50,719 bases of DNA from JAGPUQ01 sp947084925 (GTDB taxonomy: Bacteria; Pseudomonadota; Gammaproteobacteria; Pseudomonadales; Porticoccaceae). This document shows, in pieces, positions 32,235 to 41,333 of this stretch; positions within the stretch are counted from its first letter, which is position 1; the number at the start of each line of letters is the position of its first letter. Made by a program: the position numbers and the translations under genes. The notes beneath the pieces were generated by a model. It made no database searches and was not told where the DNA came from. It saw nothing but the letters and a program-made list of their open reading frames with translations. The stretch covers positions 1 to 50,719 of the forward strand of contig CAMTUJ010000004.1 in the NCBI GenBank assembly GCA_947084925.1, read 5' to 3'.

Positions 32235-32492
32235 TTGTGGTTGAAAGCGCTTATCGTGGTTCTGTTTGTCGGCCTGTTGATCAGCCTCACCGCCGGCATG
32301 GTGTTTCTGTTCAAGGATGTCGGCAATAGCCGCCGCCGCACGCTGTATGCCCTGGGCGTCCGGGTGACTCTCGCCTCGGCGCTGTTGCTGGCCATCGGCT
32401 GGGGTTTCTGGTCCGGTCGGCTCAACAGCACCGCGCCCTGGGACCGCCAGTTGCACCCCCTGCAAGTGGCGCCGGCCCCCGCCAAACCCTGA
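32235..32492 (+). CDS. DUF2909 twin-transmembrane protein
   Basis: An 85-residue protein with two membrane helices (LIVVLFVGLLISLTAGMVFL; ASALLLAIGWGFWSG) joined by a short polar loop (FKDVGNSRRR). This matches DUF2909, a small family found inside cytochrome oxidase loci. The start is TTG at 32235, with GGAGG 9 bases upstream. It is the only gene in the block on the plus strand, divergent from surf1. Function is unknown; an oxidase-assembly role is only suggested by place. Confidence 0.83.
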   Translation: MWLKALIVVLFVGLLISLTAGMVFLFKDVGNSRRRTLYALGVRVTLASALLLAIGWGFWSGRLNSTAPWDRQLHPLQVAPAPAKP

Positions 32493-32550
32493 TGCCTCGA
32501 CGTCACGCGGCGATCACCACCGCTCGTCTGTCAATCGCCCCCCGCAGAGA

Positions 32551-32581
32551 CAGCAACGGCCAGGTTTCCTGGCCGTTGCTG
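32551..32581. terminator. Strong hairpin between convergent DUF2909 and ctaE genes
   Basis: A perfect 14-bp stem (CAGCAACGGCCAGG and its complement) with a TTT loop. It lies 58 bases after the DUF2909 stop and 18 bases from the end of ctaE, which converge on it. No long T-tract follows on either side. Confidence 0.6.
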
Positions 32582-32599
32582 CTTCGTGCGTGGACGTCT

Positions 32600-33502
32600 T
32601 CAGCCGAGCACGTAGACGAAAATGAACAGACCCACCCAGACCACGTCGACAAAGTGCCAGTACCAGGATGACGCTTCAAAGCCGAACTGGTCATCGGCGT
32701 TGAAGTGCCCCTTGAGGCCTCGCAACAGCTGAATCGCCAGCATGAAGGTACCCAGGCAGACGTGAAAGCCGTGGAATCCCGTCAGCATGAAGAACGTGGT
32801 GCCGTAAATGCCGGACTTCAGCGTCAGCCCCATCTGTGTATAGGCTTCGTGATACTCCACGTACTGGACTACGACGAATGCCAGTCCCAGCGCCACGGTG
32901 ACGGCCAGGAAGAAGTTGAAACGGCCACGATTGCCGTGCTTCATCGCGTGGTGGGCGATATGCACCGTCCAGCTCGACGTCAGCAGCAGGATCGTATTCC
33001 ACAGCGGCAGCCATCCGGCAATCTTGCTCCAGCCTGGAAAGCCCATGTTTTCATGCGGACCCACAAACTTGGTCCCGCCAGCAACCTGGTCCGGCGTCTG
33101 CATCAGTGGCCATTCGGCGCTGAAACCCTGCCACAACAGGGCGTTCGTCATGGCCTTGTCGCCCTCGCCGCCCAACCAGGGCACCGCGAGCACCCGCACA
33201 TAGAACAGCGCGCCGAAAAATACGGCGAAGAACATCACCTCGGAGAAAATGAACCAGCCCATCGCCATGGTGAATGACCGCTTCACCTGCGCGTTGGTCA
33301 GGCCTCGCATGTTTTCCTGAATAACGGTACTGAACCAGTTGAACAGCACACACGCGAGCACAAACAGCCCCACCAGCAGAAACAGCGGAGTTTTGCCCTG
33401 CACAGCGAGCCCGGCGCCGAGTGCCATGGCGCCCAGGGACGCCGCCGTCAGCACAGGCATCCAGCTGTTTTCGGGAATGTAGTAATTACTCTCGGATGCC
33501 AT
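32600..33502 (-). CDS. ctaE: Cytochrome c oxidase subunit III
   Basis: A 300-residue membrane protein with seven hydrophobic segments. It begins YYIPENSWMPVLTAASLGAM and contains MGWFIFSEVMFFAVFFGALF, LLTSSWTVHIAHHAMKHGNR and the C-terminal ASSWYWHFVDVVWVGLFIFV, all typical of subunit III. It stabilises proton pumping by subunit I. It follows ctaG in the order found in Pseudomonas. The start at 33502 is preceded by AAGGAGAA. Confidence 0.96.
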   Translation of the reverse strand: MASESNYYIPENSWMPVLTAASLGAMALGAGLAVQGKTPLFLLVGLFVLACVLFNWFSTVIQENMRGLTNAQVKRSFTMAMGWFIFSEVMFFAVFFGALFYVRVLAVPWLGGEGDKAMTNALLWQGFSAEWPLMQTPDQVAGGTKFVGPHENMGFPGWSKIAGWLPLWNTILLLTSSWTVHIAHHAMKHGNRGRFNFFLAVTVALGLAFVVVQYVEYHEAYTQMGLTLKSGIYGTTFFMLTGFHGFHVCLGTFMLAIQLLRGLKGHFNADDQFGFEASSWYWHFVDVVWVGLFIFVYVLG

Positions 33503-33544
33503 GTGTTTCTCCTTAAGAAGGCGGCGCCCTTGGCGACCGGCTGA

Positions 33545-34099
33545 TCAGTTGCGCGCCGTCACGGCGGCGGATTGCCGGTCCGTGACATCGAACATGGTAT
33601 AGGACAAGGTTACGGTATTGACGCTGGGCGGCAACGCGGGGTCGATAAAGAAGACCACCGGCATATTGGCTTCAGCGCCAGCTTTCAATGGTTGCTGGTC
33701 AAAACAGAAACATTGGGTTTTTTGCAGATACTGTGCCGCATTAGCCGGCGTCACGCTGGGAATAGCCTGCGCCACCATGTCTCGTTCGGTACCGTTGCGG
33801 GCATAGAATTCGATCCTGTGCGACTCACCCGGGTGCACCCGTACCGCATCGGTCAGCGGTCGGAACTCCCACGGCATGGCGCTGTTGTTGGTAGTGACGA
33901 ACTGTACTTTCACCACTCGCTCCAGATCGACCTCAGGCTGCTCAGCCACAAACCGCCCACCGGTTTTGCCGCCGAGGCCGGTGATTTCGCAGAACACGTC
34001 GTATAACGGCGGCATCACGAACATCGCAAACCCGAACATGGCGACGCCGGCCAGCAGCGACCAGACGACTGTCCTCCTGACTGGATTTTTCGCCGCCAT
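33545..34099 (-). CDS. ctaG: Cytochrome c oxidase assembly protein Cox11/CtaG
   Basis: A 184-residue protein with one membrane anchor (VVWSLLAGVAMFGFAMFVMP) and a periplasmic domain. The copper-binding CFCF motif is present (YLQKTQCFCFDQQPLKAG), followed by MPVVFFIDPALPP. It delivers copper to the CuB site of subunit I. ATG 34099 has GGGAG 5 bases upstream and begins MAAKNPVRRTV; the longer frame into the end of ctaD is not used. The gene lies 10 bases after the ctaD stop. Confidence 0.95.
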   Translation of the reverse strand: MAAKNPVRRTVVWSLLAGVAMFGFAMFVMPPLYDVFCEITGLGGKTGGRFVAEQPEVDLERVVKVQFVTTNNSAMPWEFRPLTDAVRVHPGESHRIEFYARNGTERDMVAQAIPSVTPANAAQYLQKTQCFCFDQQPLKAGAEANMPVVFFIDPALPPSVNTVTLSYTMFDVTDRQSAAVTARN

Positions 34100-34109
34100 G
34101 ATCTCCCGC

Positions 34110-35663
34110 TTACCTGATCGCGGGCGGGGTTGAGAAGGTGTGGTAGGGCGCGGGCGTCGGCACCGTCCACTCCAGGCCTTCGGCACCTTCCCACACTTTT
34201 GGATCGCTGATCTTGCGGCCCGCCACGATGGTCGCGATCATGTTGTAAAGGAACAGCAACTGGGACGCGCCGTAAACAAAGGCGCCGATGCTCGAAACCA
34301 TGTTCCAGTCAGTGAACTGCAGCGAGTAATCCGCGTAACGGCGCGGCATACCGGCCAAACCGAGGAAATGCTGCGGGAAAAAGGTGACATTGAAGGCCAC
34401 AAAGGACACCCAGAAATGGACTTTCCCCATGGTCTCGTTGTACATCCGGCCAGTCCACTTCGGAATCCAGTAATAGACCGCCGCGGTGCTGGAGAACAGC
34501 GCACCCGCCACCATCACATAGTGGAAGTGAGCCACCACAAAGTAGCTGTCGTGGTACTGGATGTCCGCGGGGGCAATCGCCAGCATCAACCCGGTGAAGC
34601 CACCAATCGTAAACAGGATCACAAAAGCGATCGCAAACAACATCGGGGTTTCGTAGGTGATGGCGCCGCGAAACATGGTGGTGACCCAGTTGAACACCTT
34701 CACGCCAGTGGGGACTGCAATCAACATGGTGGCGTACATGAAGTACAGTTCACCGGCAAGCGGCATGCCCACGGTGAACATGTGGTGGGCCCAGACAATG
34801 AACGACAGGAAGGCGATCGCCGCCGTCGCGTACACCATCGACGAATAGCCAAACAGCGGCTTGCGACTGAAGGTCGGGATGATGGCGGAAATTACCCCGA
34901 ACGCCGGAATGATGATGATGTAAACCTCGGGGTGCCCGAAGAACCAGAACACATGCTGGAACAACACCGGGTCACCGCCACCAGCCGCATCGAAGAAGCT
35001 GGTGCCGAAGTTGATGTCCATCAGCATCATGGTCACAAGGCCGGCCAGCACCGGCATCACCGCGATGAGCAGAAATGCGGTAATCAGCCAGGTCCAAACA
35101 AACAGCGGCATCTTCATCAGGGTCATCCCGGGCGCCCGCAGGTTCAGGATGGTCGCGATGATGTTGATGGAACCCATGACCGAGGAGGCACCGATGATGT
35201 GCACCCCGAAGATAAAGAAATTGACCGAGGGTGGCGCATAGGTGGTCGACAACGGCGCATAGAAGGTCCAGCCGAAGCTCGGGCCGCCGCCCGGCATGAA
35301 CAGGGTAGCCGCCAGCAAGGTGAAGCCGAACGGCAAAATCCAGAAGCTCAGGTTGTTCAGACGCGGCAGCGCCATGTCGGGCGCACCGATCATCATGGGA
35401 ATCATCCAGTTCGCCAGACCGACAAACACCGGCATGATGGCGCCGAACACCATGATCAGGCCGTGCATGGTGGTCATCTGGTTGAAGAATTCCGGCTTGA
35501 CGATCTGCATGCCGGGCTCGAACAGCTCGGCGCGAATCACCATCGCGAAAAATCCACCCAGCAAAAACATGGCGAAACTGAACCACAGGTACATCGTGCC
35601 GATGTCCTTGTGGTTGGTGGCGCGCAGCCAGCGACCAATACCTTTAGCGGGACCGTGAGCCAT
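34110..35663 (-). CDS. ctaD: Cytochrome c oxidase subunit I (A1-type)
   Basis: A 517-residue heme-copper oxidase catalytic subunit with twelve membrane helices. Landmarks: MTTMHGLIMVFGAIMPVF (low-spin heme ligand), FQHVFWFFGHPEVYIIIIPA with the CuB histidine, the D-channel glutamate and the cross-linked tyrosine, WAHHMFTVGMPLAG with the CuB His pair, and HDSYFVVAHFHYVMVAGALF with the heme A and A3 ligands. The GHPEVY motif marks type A1. It reduces oxygen to water and pumps protons. GGGGAG lies upstream of ATG 35663. Confidence 0.98.
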   Translation of the reverse strand: MAHGPAKGIGRWLRATNHKDIGTMYLWFSFAMFLLGGFFAMVIRAELFEPGMQIVKPEFFNQMTTMHGLIMVFGAIMPVFVGLANWMIPMMIGAPDMALPRLNNLSFWILPFGFTLLAATLFMPGGGPSFGWTFYAPLSTTYAPPSVNFFIFGVHIIGASSVMGSINIIATILNLRAPGMTLMKMPLFVWTWLITAFLLIAVMPVLAGLVTMMLMDINFGTSFFDAAGGGDPVLFQHVFWFFGHPEVYIIIIPAFGVISAIIPTFSRKPLFGYSSMVYATAAIAFLSFIVWAHHMFTVGMPLAGELYFMYATMLIAVPTGVKVFNWVTTMFRGAITYETPMLFAIAFVILFTIGGFTGLMLAIAPADIQYHDSYFVVAHFHYVMVAGALFSSTAAVYYWIPKWTGRMYNETMGKVHFWVSFVAFNVTFFPQHFLGLAGMPRRYADYSLQFTDWNMVSSIGAFVYGASQLLFLYNMIATIVAGRKISDPKVWEGAEGLEWTVPTPAPYHTFSTPPAIR

Positions 35664-35678
35664 GACGAGTATCTCCCC

Positions 35679-36851
35679 TTATTGGCCTTTCTTGAGCTTG
35701 AATACGTCCACAGGCTGGACGATGTTGTCTTCGGATTTGTTGCCCCAGGCATTGCGCTGATAGGTGATGACCGCCGCCAGATCGACTTCCGACAACTGCG
35801 CGCCAAACGCCTGCATCGCGGTGCCCGATTTTCCGTTCACCACAACGCTCAAGTTATCCGCGACCGGCCCAAGCGCGATTTTGCTGTCTTTGAGGGCGGG
35901 GAAGACGCCCGGGATGCCCTCGCCCACCGCGCCGTGGCAACTGGCACAAGTGCGGCCATAAACCGCCTCGCCCTTGGCCATCAACTCGTCCTGCGTGAAC
36001 GTTTTTTCGGTCAACGCCCGCAACGCGATTGTTTCGGACTGTTTCTTGGCCAGCCAGGCATTGAACTCTTCTTCAGGCACCGCATTGACCACAATGGGCA
36101 TGAACGCGTGGTCCTTGCCACACAGCTCCGCGCAGCGACCGCGATAAATGCCGGGCTTGTCGACGCGCGCCCAGGTTTCGTTGACGAAACCCGGGATGGC
36201 ATCGCGCTTGACCGCCAGGTCAGGCACCCACCACGAATGGATCACGTCGGCACCCGTCATCAGCAGCCGTACCTTTTTGCCGACCGGAATGACCAGCGGT
36301 TCAGTGACCTCTTCGAGATAGAATTCGGTTTTCGGCGCCGTGCCGTAAATCGACGCCTGTGACGTGGCCAGCTCGCTGATGAAGCTGACATCCTTGCCGA
36401 GGTAATCGTATTTCCACTTCCACTGGTAGCCGGTGATCTTGACGTCGAGATCCGCTTCGCTCGCATCGTAAAGGTGCTTCAGGCTGGTAGTTGCCGGAAA
36501 CGCCATTACGATGAGGATCAGCGCCGGGATGATGGTCCAGGCAAGTTCCACCTTGGTGCTTTCATGGAAATTGGCAGGCTGATGGCCGCGGGATTTGCGG
36601 TGGGCGAACATGCTGTAGAACATGACCCCGAACACCGCGACGCCAATCCACACACAGATCCACGTCACGATCATGTGGATGTCGTAGACGTTCTGGCTCA
36701 CGCTCGTCACGCCCTTGGGCATGTTGAGCAGATTCCAGCTCTCGGGCCGTGCCGCCGGCTCAGCCGCCGCCGCGTGCAGCCACGGTAGCAGCGCCAGCGC
36801 GCCAATACCTCCCCGGACAAGTTGCTTTGCTTTAGAAACCATCGCCCTCAT
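35679..36851 (-). CDS. ctaC: Cytochrome c oxidase subunit II fused to cytochrome c (caa3-type)
   Basis: About 390 residues. After a signal sequence (GIGALALLPWLHAAAA) come two membrane helices, then the CuA domain with HSWWVPDLAVKRDAIPGF and GRCAELCGKDHAFMPI, which holds the CuA cysteines, histidine and methionine. From about residue 300 a cytochrome c domain is fused (YGRTCASCHGAVGEG for heme c; GTAMQAFGAQLSEVDLAAVI with the methionine ligand). The fused heme domain makes this a caa3-type oxidase. The start is uncertain: ATG 36851, ATG 36842 and GTG 36875 are all in frame. Confidence 0.95.
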   Translation of the reverse strand: MRAMVSKAKQLVRGGIGALALLPWLHAAAAEPAARPESWNLLNMPKGVTSVSQNVYDIHMIVTWICVWIGVAVFGVMFYSMFAHRKSRGHQPANFHESTKVELAWTIIPALILIVMAFPATTSLKHLYDASEADLDVKITGYQWKWKYDYLGKDVSFISELATSQASIYGTAPKTEFYLEEVTEPLVIPVGKKVRLLMTGADVIHSWWVPDLAVKRDAIPGFVNETWARVDKPGIYRGRCAELCGKDHAFMPIVVNAVPEEEFNAWLAKKQSETIALRALTEKTFTQDELMAKGEAVYGRTCASCHGAVGEGIPGVFPALKDSKIALGPVADNLSVVVNGKSGTAMQAFGAQLSEVDLAAVITYQRNAWGNKSEDNIVQPVDVFKLKKGQ

Positions 36852-37041
36852 CGTCTCCGTTTTTGATTGAACCACTGCCGGGCTCTGAAGGGGCGGTCAG
36901 TCGCGACCGCAGGCACCGGGGAAAGTTCGGCGGGCGATTGTACCAGAGCCCCCCGGGGAAGAAACAATGCCGCGACCGGGTTTTTCTCGGCGTTTCACTT
37001 GTGGCGGGAAAAAAATTGACCTGGATCAGGCCGGCGCGACT

Positions 37042-37290
37042 TCAATTCGCGGGCCATGCCGGATCGATCAGTCGTACCGGCTCCGGCGTCGCCCGCTCGC
37101 GCTGCACTGCCCGCTCCGTTCGCGTGGCGGGCGGCGTGGGCACCAGCGCGCCTGCACCGATCTCGCTGAAACCGCAGGCAACGCACTCGCGGTGATCCTG
37201 GCCATCGCGGTGAAAGACGACCGTGCGGTCCACCATCTTGCAGTGCGGGCAGGTTGCTCCGGCGACAAAGCGCCGCTTTTCGCTAAACAT
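37042..37290 (-). CDS. YheV-like (DUF2387) putative metal-binding protein
   Basis: An 82-residue zinc-ribbon protein. The two metal-binding pairs are ATCPHCKMVDR and HRECVACGFSE, and the start MFSEKRRFVAGATCPHCK is nearly diagnostic for the YheV/DUF2387 family. The conserved domain ends near residue 46; the rest (TPPATRTERAVQRERATPEP) is low-complexity and specific to this lineage. Function of the family is unknown. It lies between ctaC and fabY on the same strand. Confidence 0.85.
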   Translation of the reverse strand: MFSEKRRFVAGATCPHCKMVDRTVVFHRDGQDHRECVACGFSEIGAGALVPTPPATRTERAVQRERATPEPVRLIDPAWPAN

Positions 37291-37308
37291 ACGGGCCCCG
37301 GCTCGACA

Positions 37309-39201
37309 TCAGATCATGTCCGCGTACGGATTTTCGACATCGAGGGAGATCGGAAGCCCAAATCCCGGCACCCTGATCGCGGCGCTGGTGATCTGCACAT
37401 CGTCATCCTCTATTGTCCCTTCGCCGAAACGATAGATCGGCGCAAACAGGCCACGATCCACGCGCTGCCGATAAGCGTCCGCCACCGCCCGCGCGCGTTC
37501 GCGACGCCCACGATACGCGCTCCAGCCCCCGGCGTAACGGCGTTCGAGCATCGCCTCCGTCACCCGCGCCGAGAGCACCAGACCGCTGGCGTTATTGCCG
37601 CCGAACCCCTTGGCATTGACGATGGCGGCGTCGAGCCCCAGCTCCCGCGCATCGTAGTCGGCAAGCGGGATGCGCAGCCGTCCCGCGTGGACATCGGACG
37701 CAACTTCCGTAACGGTCTTGATGCCGGGCACAACGCCGTGACGGAGGGTGCCGATGGCCGCCATCACCTGATCGCCGCTGGCGGCGGCGAGCGAGTGGCC
37801 GACATAGGCCTTGACCGCGCAGATCGGCCAGTCGGCGATGCCGAAGGCCTCCGCGATGCGATCAAAGATGAGGGATTCGGTGACCCGATTCTGGGGCGTG
37901 CTGGAGCCGTGCGCGAAGACGACGCTGCGCCGGCGCAACCCCTGCTCGCCCAGCAACGCGCGCGCCGCCGCCACCGCCTTGCCAAGGCACAGGTAATTAC
38001 CCGGCCCCGGTCCCGAGATCGACTTCTTGACGCCGTCGGCATCGATGCTGACTTCCGGCACGGCGCCGTGAATATCGAGCCCGAGCTCTATCGCCAGCGC
38101 ATCATCCATCAGGAAGAGATACTGGGACGCTTCGGCCACCACGAAACCCGCGTTGTAACCGAAGGGCCGGCTGTAGCGGCGCGGGTCCGGGTCGCCCAGG
38201 CGCGTCATGGCGTCCTCGTTCGCCAGCGCATTCATGTTGGCGAAGCCTTCGATGATCTCGGGTGTCACCGCCGCCTCGCTGCCGCCCACCAGGGCGACCC
38301 GGCGCACGCCGCGGCGGATATCGCGCACGGCCGCGTGGAGGTTGTAAAGGAAGCTGGCGCAGGCGCCGGTGATGGCCTCGGTGTGACCCAGGCTGCCCAG
38401 CACATAGGCATTGACGAAGTCCGCCGGCATGCTGTTGAGGCCCAGGGGCAACTGTTTGGCGGTGGCGCGGCCGCCAAGGAGGCTCGCGCGCAACATGCCG
38501 CCCAACCCTTCATCGCTCAACTGGCCCATGGCGCAGGAGGCGTAGGTGCCGATTTCATCGGGGCGCACCACGGCGCAGATGTCCTGCCAGGACACGCCGA
38601 GGGAATGGATCGCGTCGCTGGCGCCCATCACCGCCATCTGCAATCCCCGGGGCTGGAAGCGCGAGTTGTAGCCAGCGCCCGGATCAAACCCGCGCGGCAA
38701 CTGACCGGCGGCTTTCACGCCCATAGATTGAGTAGCGGGCAAACGCCATTCCTGCGCCCCGCGCACCCTTACCTCAAAGGAATCGCCATGGTCCGTTACC
38801 ACTTCCCAACCCGCCGGCAACGGCACAGGCAGCTGGCGGCGTGTCACCTTGAAGCGCATCCCCTCGCCATCGCAGAGTTCGGCGGTCAGATTGCGGTGGC
38901 AGAACACCGCGTCCGGATCGAAATGATTGGCCTCGATGCGGCGGATCAGCGTGCCGTCCACCACGGCACCGGCATGGCGCGCGGCCACGGCGGCACGATC
39001 GAGGAGCGCGCCCGTCATGTCCCGGTAATCCGAACCATCCCAGCGCACCAGACCCATCATGCAGGCCAGCCCGGCCAGCGTCGTCTCGCGTTCCGCGCCG
39101 GTCAGGCTTTCGAGGATCATGCGTTTATAGGATTGATCGAACGAGCTGCGCCCGGCGGCATTGCAGCCACCGTAGCCGACGATAACGGGCAGGATTGCCA
39201 T
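37309..39201 (-). CDS. fabY: Beta-ketoacyl-ACP synthase FabY-like
   Basis: A 630-residue ketoacyl synthase matching in length and start (MAILPVIVGYGGCNAAGRSS) the FabY type of Pseudomonas, which condenses acetyl-CoA with malonyl-ACP to start fatty acid synthesis. The active-site cysteine is in TEAITGACASFLYNLHAAVR, the first histidine in FAHGSSTPQNRVTESL and the second in KAYVGHSLAAASGD. The GFGGNNAS loop completes the fold. Residues 1-190 form a long N-terminal extension. ATG 39201 agrees with the family start. A substrate other than acetyl-CoA cannot be excluded. Confidence 0.88.
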   Translation of the reverse strand: MAILPVIVGYGGCNAAGRSSFDQSYKRMILESLTGAERETTLAGLACMMGLVRWDGSDYRDMTGALLDRAAVAARHAGAVVDGTLIRRIEANHFDPDAVFCHRNLTAELCDGEGMRFKVTRRQLPVPLPAGWEVVTDHGDSFEVRVRGAQEWRLPATQSMGVKAAGQLPRGFDPGAGYNSRFQPRGLQMAVMGASDAIHSLGVSWQDICAVVRPDEIGTYASCAMGQLSDEGLGGMLRASLLGGRATAKQLPLGLNSMPADFVNAYVLGSLGHTEAITGACASFLYNLHAAVRDIRRGVRRVALVGGSEAAVTPEIIEGFANMNALANEDAMTRLGDPDPRRYSRPFGYNAGFVVAEASQYLFLMDDALAIELGLDIHGAVPEVSIDADGVKKSISGPGPGNYLCLGKAVAAARALLGEQGLRRRSVVFAHGSSTPQNRVTESLIFDRIAEAFGIADWPICAVKAYVGHSLAAASGDQVMAAIGTLRHGVVPGIKTVTEVASDVHAGRLRIPLADYDARELGLDAAIVNAKGFGGNNASGLVLSARVTEAMLERRYAGGWSAYRGRRERARAVADAYRQRVDRGLFAPIYRFGEGTIEDDDVQITSAAIRVPGFGLPISLDVENPYADMI

Positions 39202-39315
39202 GGTGCGGAAACAGCCCCGGATTGGATTGGTCCCGCATTCTAGGGTCGCCGTCTTCGTTGCGTTATGGACGATCTGGCCATATTCTCGGCGAGTTCGGCC
39301 AACCGGAGCGCCACC

Positions 39316-40320
39316 ATGAACCAGGATCAGGAGCCCTACCGGGTCGCGGTGATTCTCTGTGAAGAGACGCTCGCCACCAGCGCGACCCTGCCGGTGGAGA
39401 TCTTCCGCAATGCCGAAGCCTTCGCGGTGCGCGGCGATCGCCATTGCCGCGCCATAGCAGTCGATACCCTGACCACCGATGGCGCGCCGATCCAGTCGGC
39501 GTCCGGGTTTGCGCTGACTCCCAGCGGGGCGATCGCACCCTTCCGTCCCTACGACCTGGTACATGTGCCCAGCCTGTGGCGCAGCCCGCGCCGTGCGCTG
39601 CGCCGCCATCCTGACTATTTGCCCTGGCTGCGCGAACAGCACGCGGCGGGAGCCACCCTGACGGCCGTGGGCACCGGCACCTGTCTGCTCGCCGCCGCCG
39701 GCCTGCTCGACGGCAAACCCGCCACCACCCACTGGCACTATTTCGATCAGTTTCAACACGACTATCCCCGGGTGCAGTTGCAGCGTCAGTACTTCACCAC
39801 TCGCGCCGGCACCATCTATTGCACCGCCGGGGTCAACGCGCTCGCCGAGCTGCTCGCCCACATCGTTTACCGCATTTACGGCCGCGCCGTTGCGCGCCAT
39901 GTGGAGCGGGTGTTTTTCCACGAGATCCGCAACGCGTTCGAAGGCAGCCGCTATCTGGACGATGCCGCGCCACGGCATTCCGACGAAGACGTGGTGCAGG
40001 CGCAGATCTGGCTCCAGGACAACTTCGACAAGCCGGTGTCGATCGCGGAGCTGGCCGGGCGTTTCGACCTCAGCCTGCGCACCTTCAACCGGCGCTTTCG
40101 CGATGCGGTGGGCGAGCCGCCGCTGGCCTACCTCCAGGAACTGCGGCTGGACACCGCCCGCCAGCTCTTGCAGAGCACCAACCTGACCATCGCCGAAATC
40201 GCCCAGCGCTGCGGCTACCAGGACACCGCCTGGTTCGCGCGCCTGTTCCGCCGCCTCTACGACGTCACGCCCCGCGAGTATCGCCACACGGTGCGCGCGA
40301 AACTGTTCAGTCCCGGCTGA
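39316..40320 (+). CDS. AraC/GlxA-family transcriptional regulator
   Basis: A 334-residue regulator with an N-terminal DJ-1/PfpI-like domain (RVAVILCEETLATSATLPVE; GTGTCLLAAAGLLDGKPATT, where the elbow cysteine is kept; YCTAGVNALAELLAHIV) and a C-terminal AraC DNA-binding pair (SIAELAGRFDLSLRTFNRRF and IAEIAQRCGYQDTAWFARLF). Such regulators often respond to amide or amine-like metabolites. The start at 39316 has GGAG at 8 bases; an ATG 17 codons upstream lacks a site. It is divergent from fabY, whose control is possible but unproven. Confidence 0.9.
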   Translation: MNQDQEPYRVAVILCEETLATSATLPVEIFRNAEAFAVRGDRHCRAIAVDTLTTDGAPIQSASGFALTPSGAIAPFRPYDLVHVPSLWRSPRRALRRHPDYLPWLREQHAAGATLTAVGTGTCLLAAAGLLDGKPATTHWHYFDQFQHDYPRVQLQRQYFTTRAGTIYCTAGVNALAELLAHIVYRIYGRAVARHVERVFFHEIRNAFEGSRYLDDAAPRHSDEDVVQAQIWLQDNFDKPVSIAELAGRFDLSLRTFNRRFRDAVGEPPLAYLQELRLDTARQLLQSTNLTIAEIAQRCGYQDTAWFARLFRRLYDVTPREYRHTVRAKLFSPG

Positions 40321-40399
40321 GGACGGTCACAAATCGCACGCAACCCGTCAACCCGGCAGCTATATAAAGTGATCCATTACCCAACCGGAGAAAACCACC

Positions 40400-40900
40400 A
40401 TGGCCATCAGCGAAGTTCATCATGTCGCGCTCACCGTGAGCGACCTCGACACATCCGTCGCCTTCTATGAGGAAGTCCTGGGCTTCACCAAGACGCTCGA
40501 CATGCCGCTGGCGGGAACCATCACCGAAAAGCTGCTCAAGCTGAAGCCGGGCACCCGGGGTCGCTCGGTGATCCTCCAGCAGGGCGGCAAGCTGACCGGC
40601 GAGGTGGAGCTGATCCAGTTCGACCCGCCCGCCGAACGCCGCACCGGACCCAAGCAGCCCGGCGATCCCGGCATTTTTCTGCTGTCGTTTGAAGTGACCG
40701 GCGAGACCCTGCAGGCGGTGTATGAACGGCTCAAGGCGCGCGGCATCCAGTTTTACGCGGAACCCATGGACCTGGAACTCAAGGGCTATGGAGTCATCAA
40801 GGCGGTGATCTTCGAAGATCCGGACGGCACCATGATCGAGCTGATCCAGCTCCCCACCCGCGCCGACGTCCAGGCCTATCGCGCCCGGCAGGGCGCCTGA
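40400..40900 (+). CDS. Glyoxalase/VOC-superfamily protein
   Basis: A 166-residue vicinal-oxygen-chelate protein. The first metal histidine is in SEVHHVALTVSDLDTSVAFY, the second module has FLLSFEVTGETLQAVYERLK, and the last acidic ligand is in FEDPDGTMIELIQLP. Members include dioxygenases, isomerases and epimerases, so substrate is not inferred. GGAG lies 10 bases before the ATG. It follows the AraC-type regulator by 79 bases and may be under its control. Confidence 0.88.
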   Translation: MAISEVHHVALTVSDLDTSVAFYEEVLGFTKTLDMPLAGTITEKLLKLKPGTRGRSVILQQGGKLTGEVELIQFDPPAERRTGPKQPGDPGIFLLSFEVTGETLQAVYERLKARGIQFYAEPMDLELKGYGVIKAVIFEDPDGTMIELIQLPTRADVQAYRARQGA

Positions 40901-40937
40901 ACCGCGCCTCCCTTTCGACTCGAGGCCGCGCGGAAAC

Positions 40938-41171
40938 TCAACGGCTGGAGGCCGCGTCTCCGAGCGCGCGGCCCAGCAACACCGCTATCTGCTCCCGCTG
41001 CCAGGACTCCGGCGCATTGGTCCAGCATTCCAGGGGCGCATACCAGCGCATCCCCATGCGCTGCAACATCAACTCGGTACCGGCCGACAGGGGCGCGGTG
41101 CTGCGGTAGACCGCGTAGGGAATCCGGCCACCGGGCAGGGAAACGACGTTCGAATTGGTGCGTGCCACCAT
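40938..41171 (-). CDS. Small hypothetical protein
   Basis: Not recognised. The product of 77 residues begins MVARTNSNVVSLPGGRIPYA and contains MLQRMGMRWYAPLECWTNAP and WQREQIAVLLGRALGDAA, which look like genuine protein sequence (amphipathic helices, conserved-looking Trp/Pro). The ribosome binding site is weak, and the frame is open further upstream to 41333. It converges on the glyoxalase gene. Could be spurious. Confidence 0.45.
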   Translation of the reverse strand: MVARTNSNVVSLPGGRIPYAVYRSTAPLSAGTELMLQRMGMRWYAPLECWTNAPESWQREQIAVLLGRALGDAASSR

Positions 41172-41333
41172 GGCAGTGTTCTCGCTATGCCCGTACGTCA
41201 CGCTCAACATACCGCGCCAGGTCCGCCGCGTCGATGGGAAAGCTTGCCGGGTGATCCCGGCAGTGACGCGATGGTTGCCGCCTGCCGAACAAGGCATTCG
41301 GCGCGCCATGGGAACGCCGTTGACAGCCTTCAA

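Noticed and set aside
34140..36362. Long plus-strand frames opposite ctaD/ctaC, and similarly opposite fabY, aldehyde dehydrogenase and the LLM gene
   Set aside because: All are His/Arg/Gly-rich shadows of well-supported genes, without ribosome sites or motifs.
40938..41333. Full 131-codon version of the small hypothetical gene
   Set aside because: The first 54 codons are Arg/Pro/Ser-rich without support; only the shorter form from 41171 looks protein-like, and even that is uncertain.
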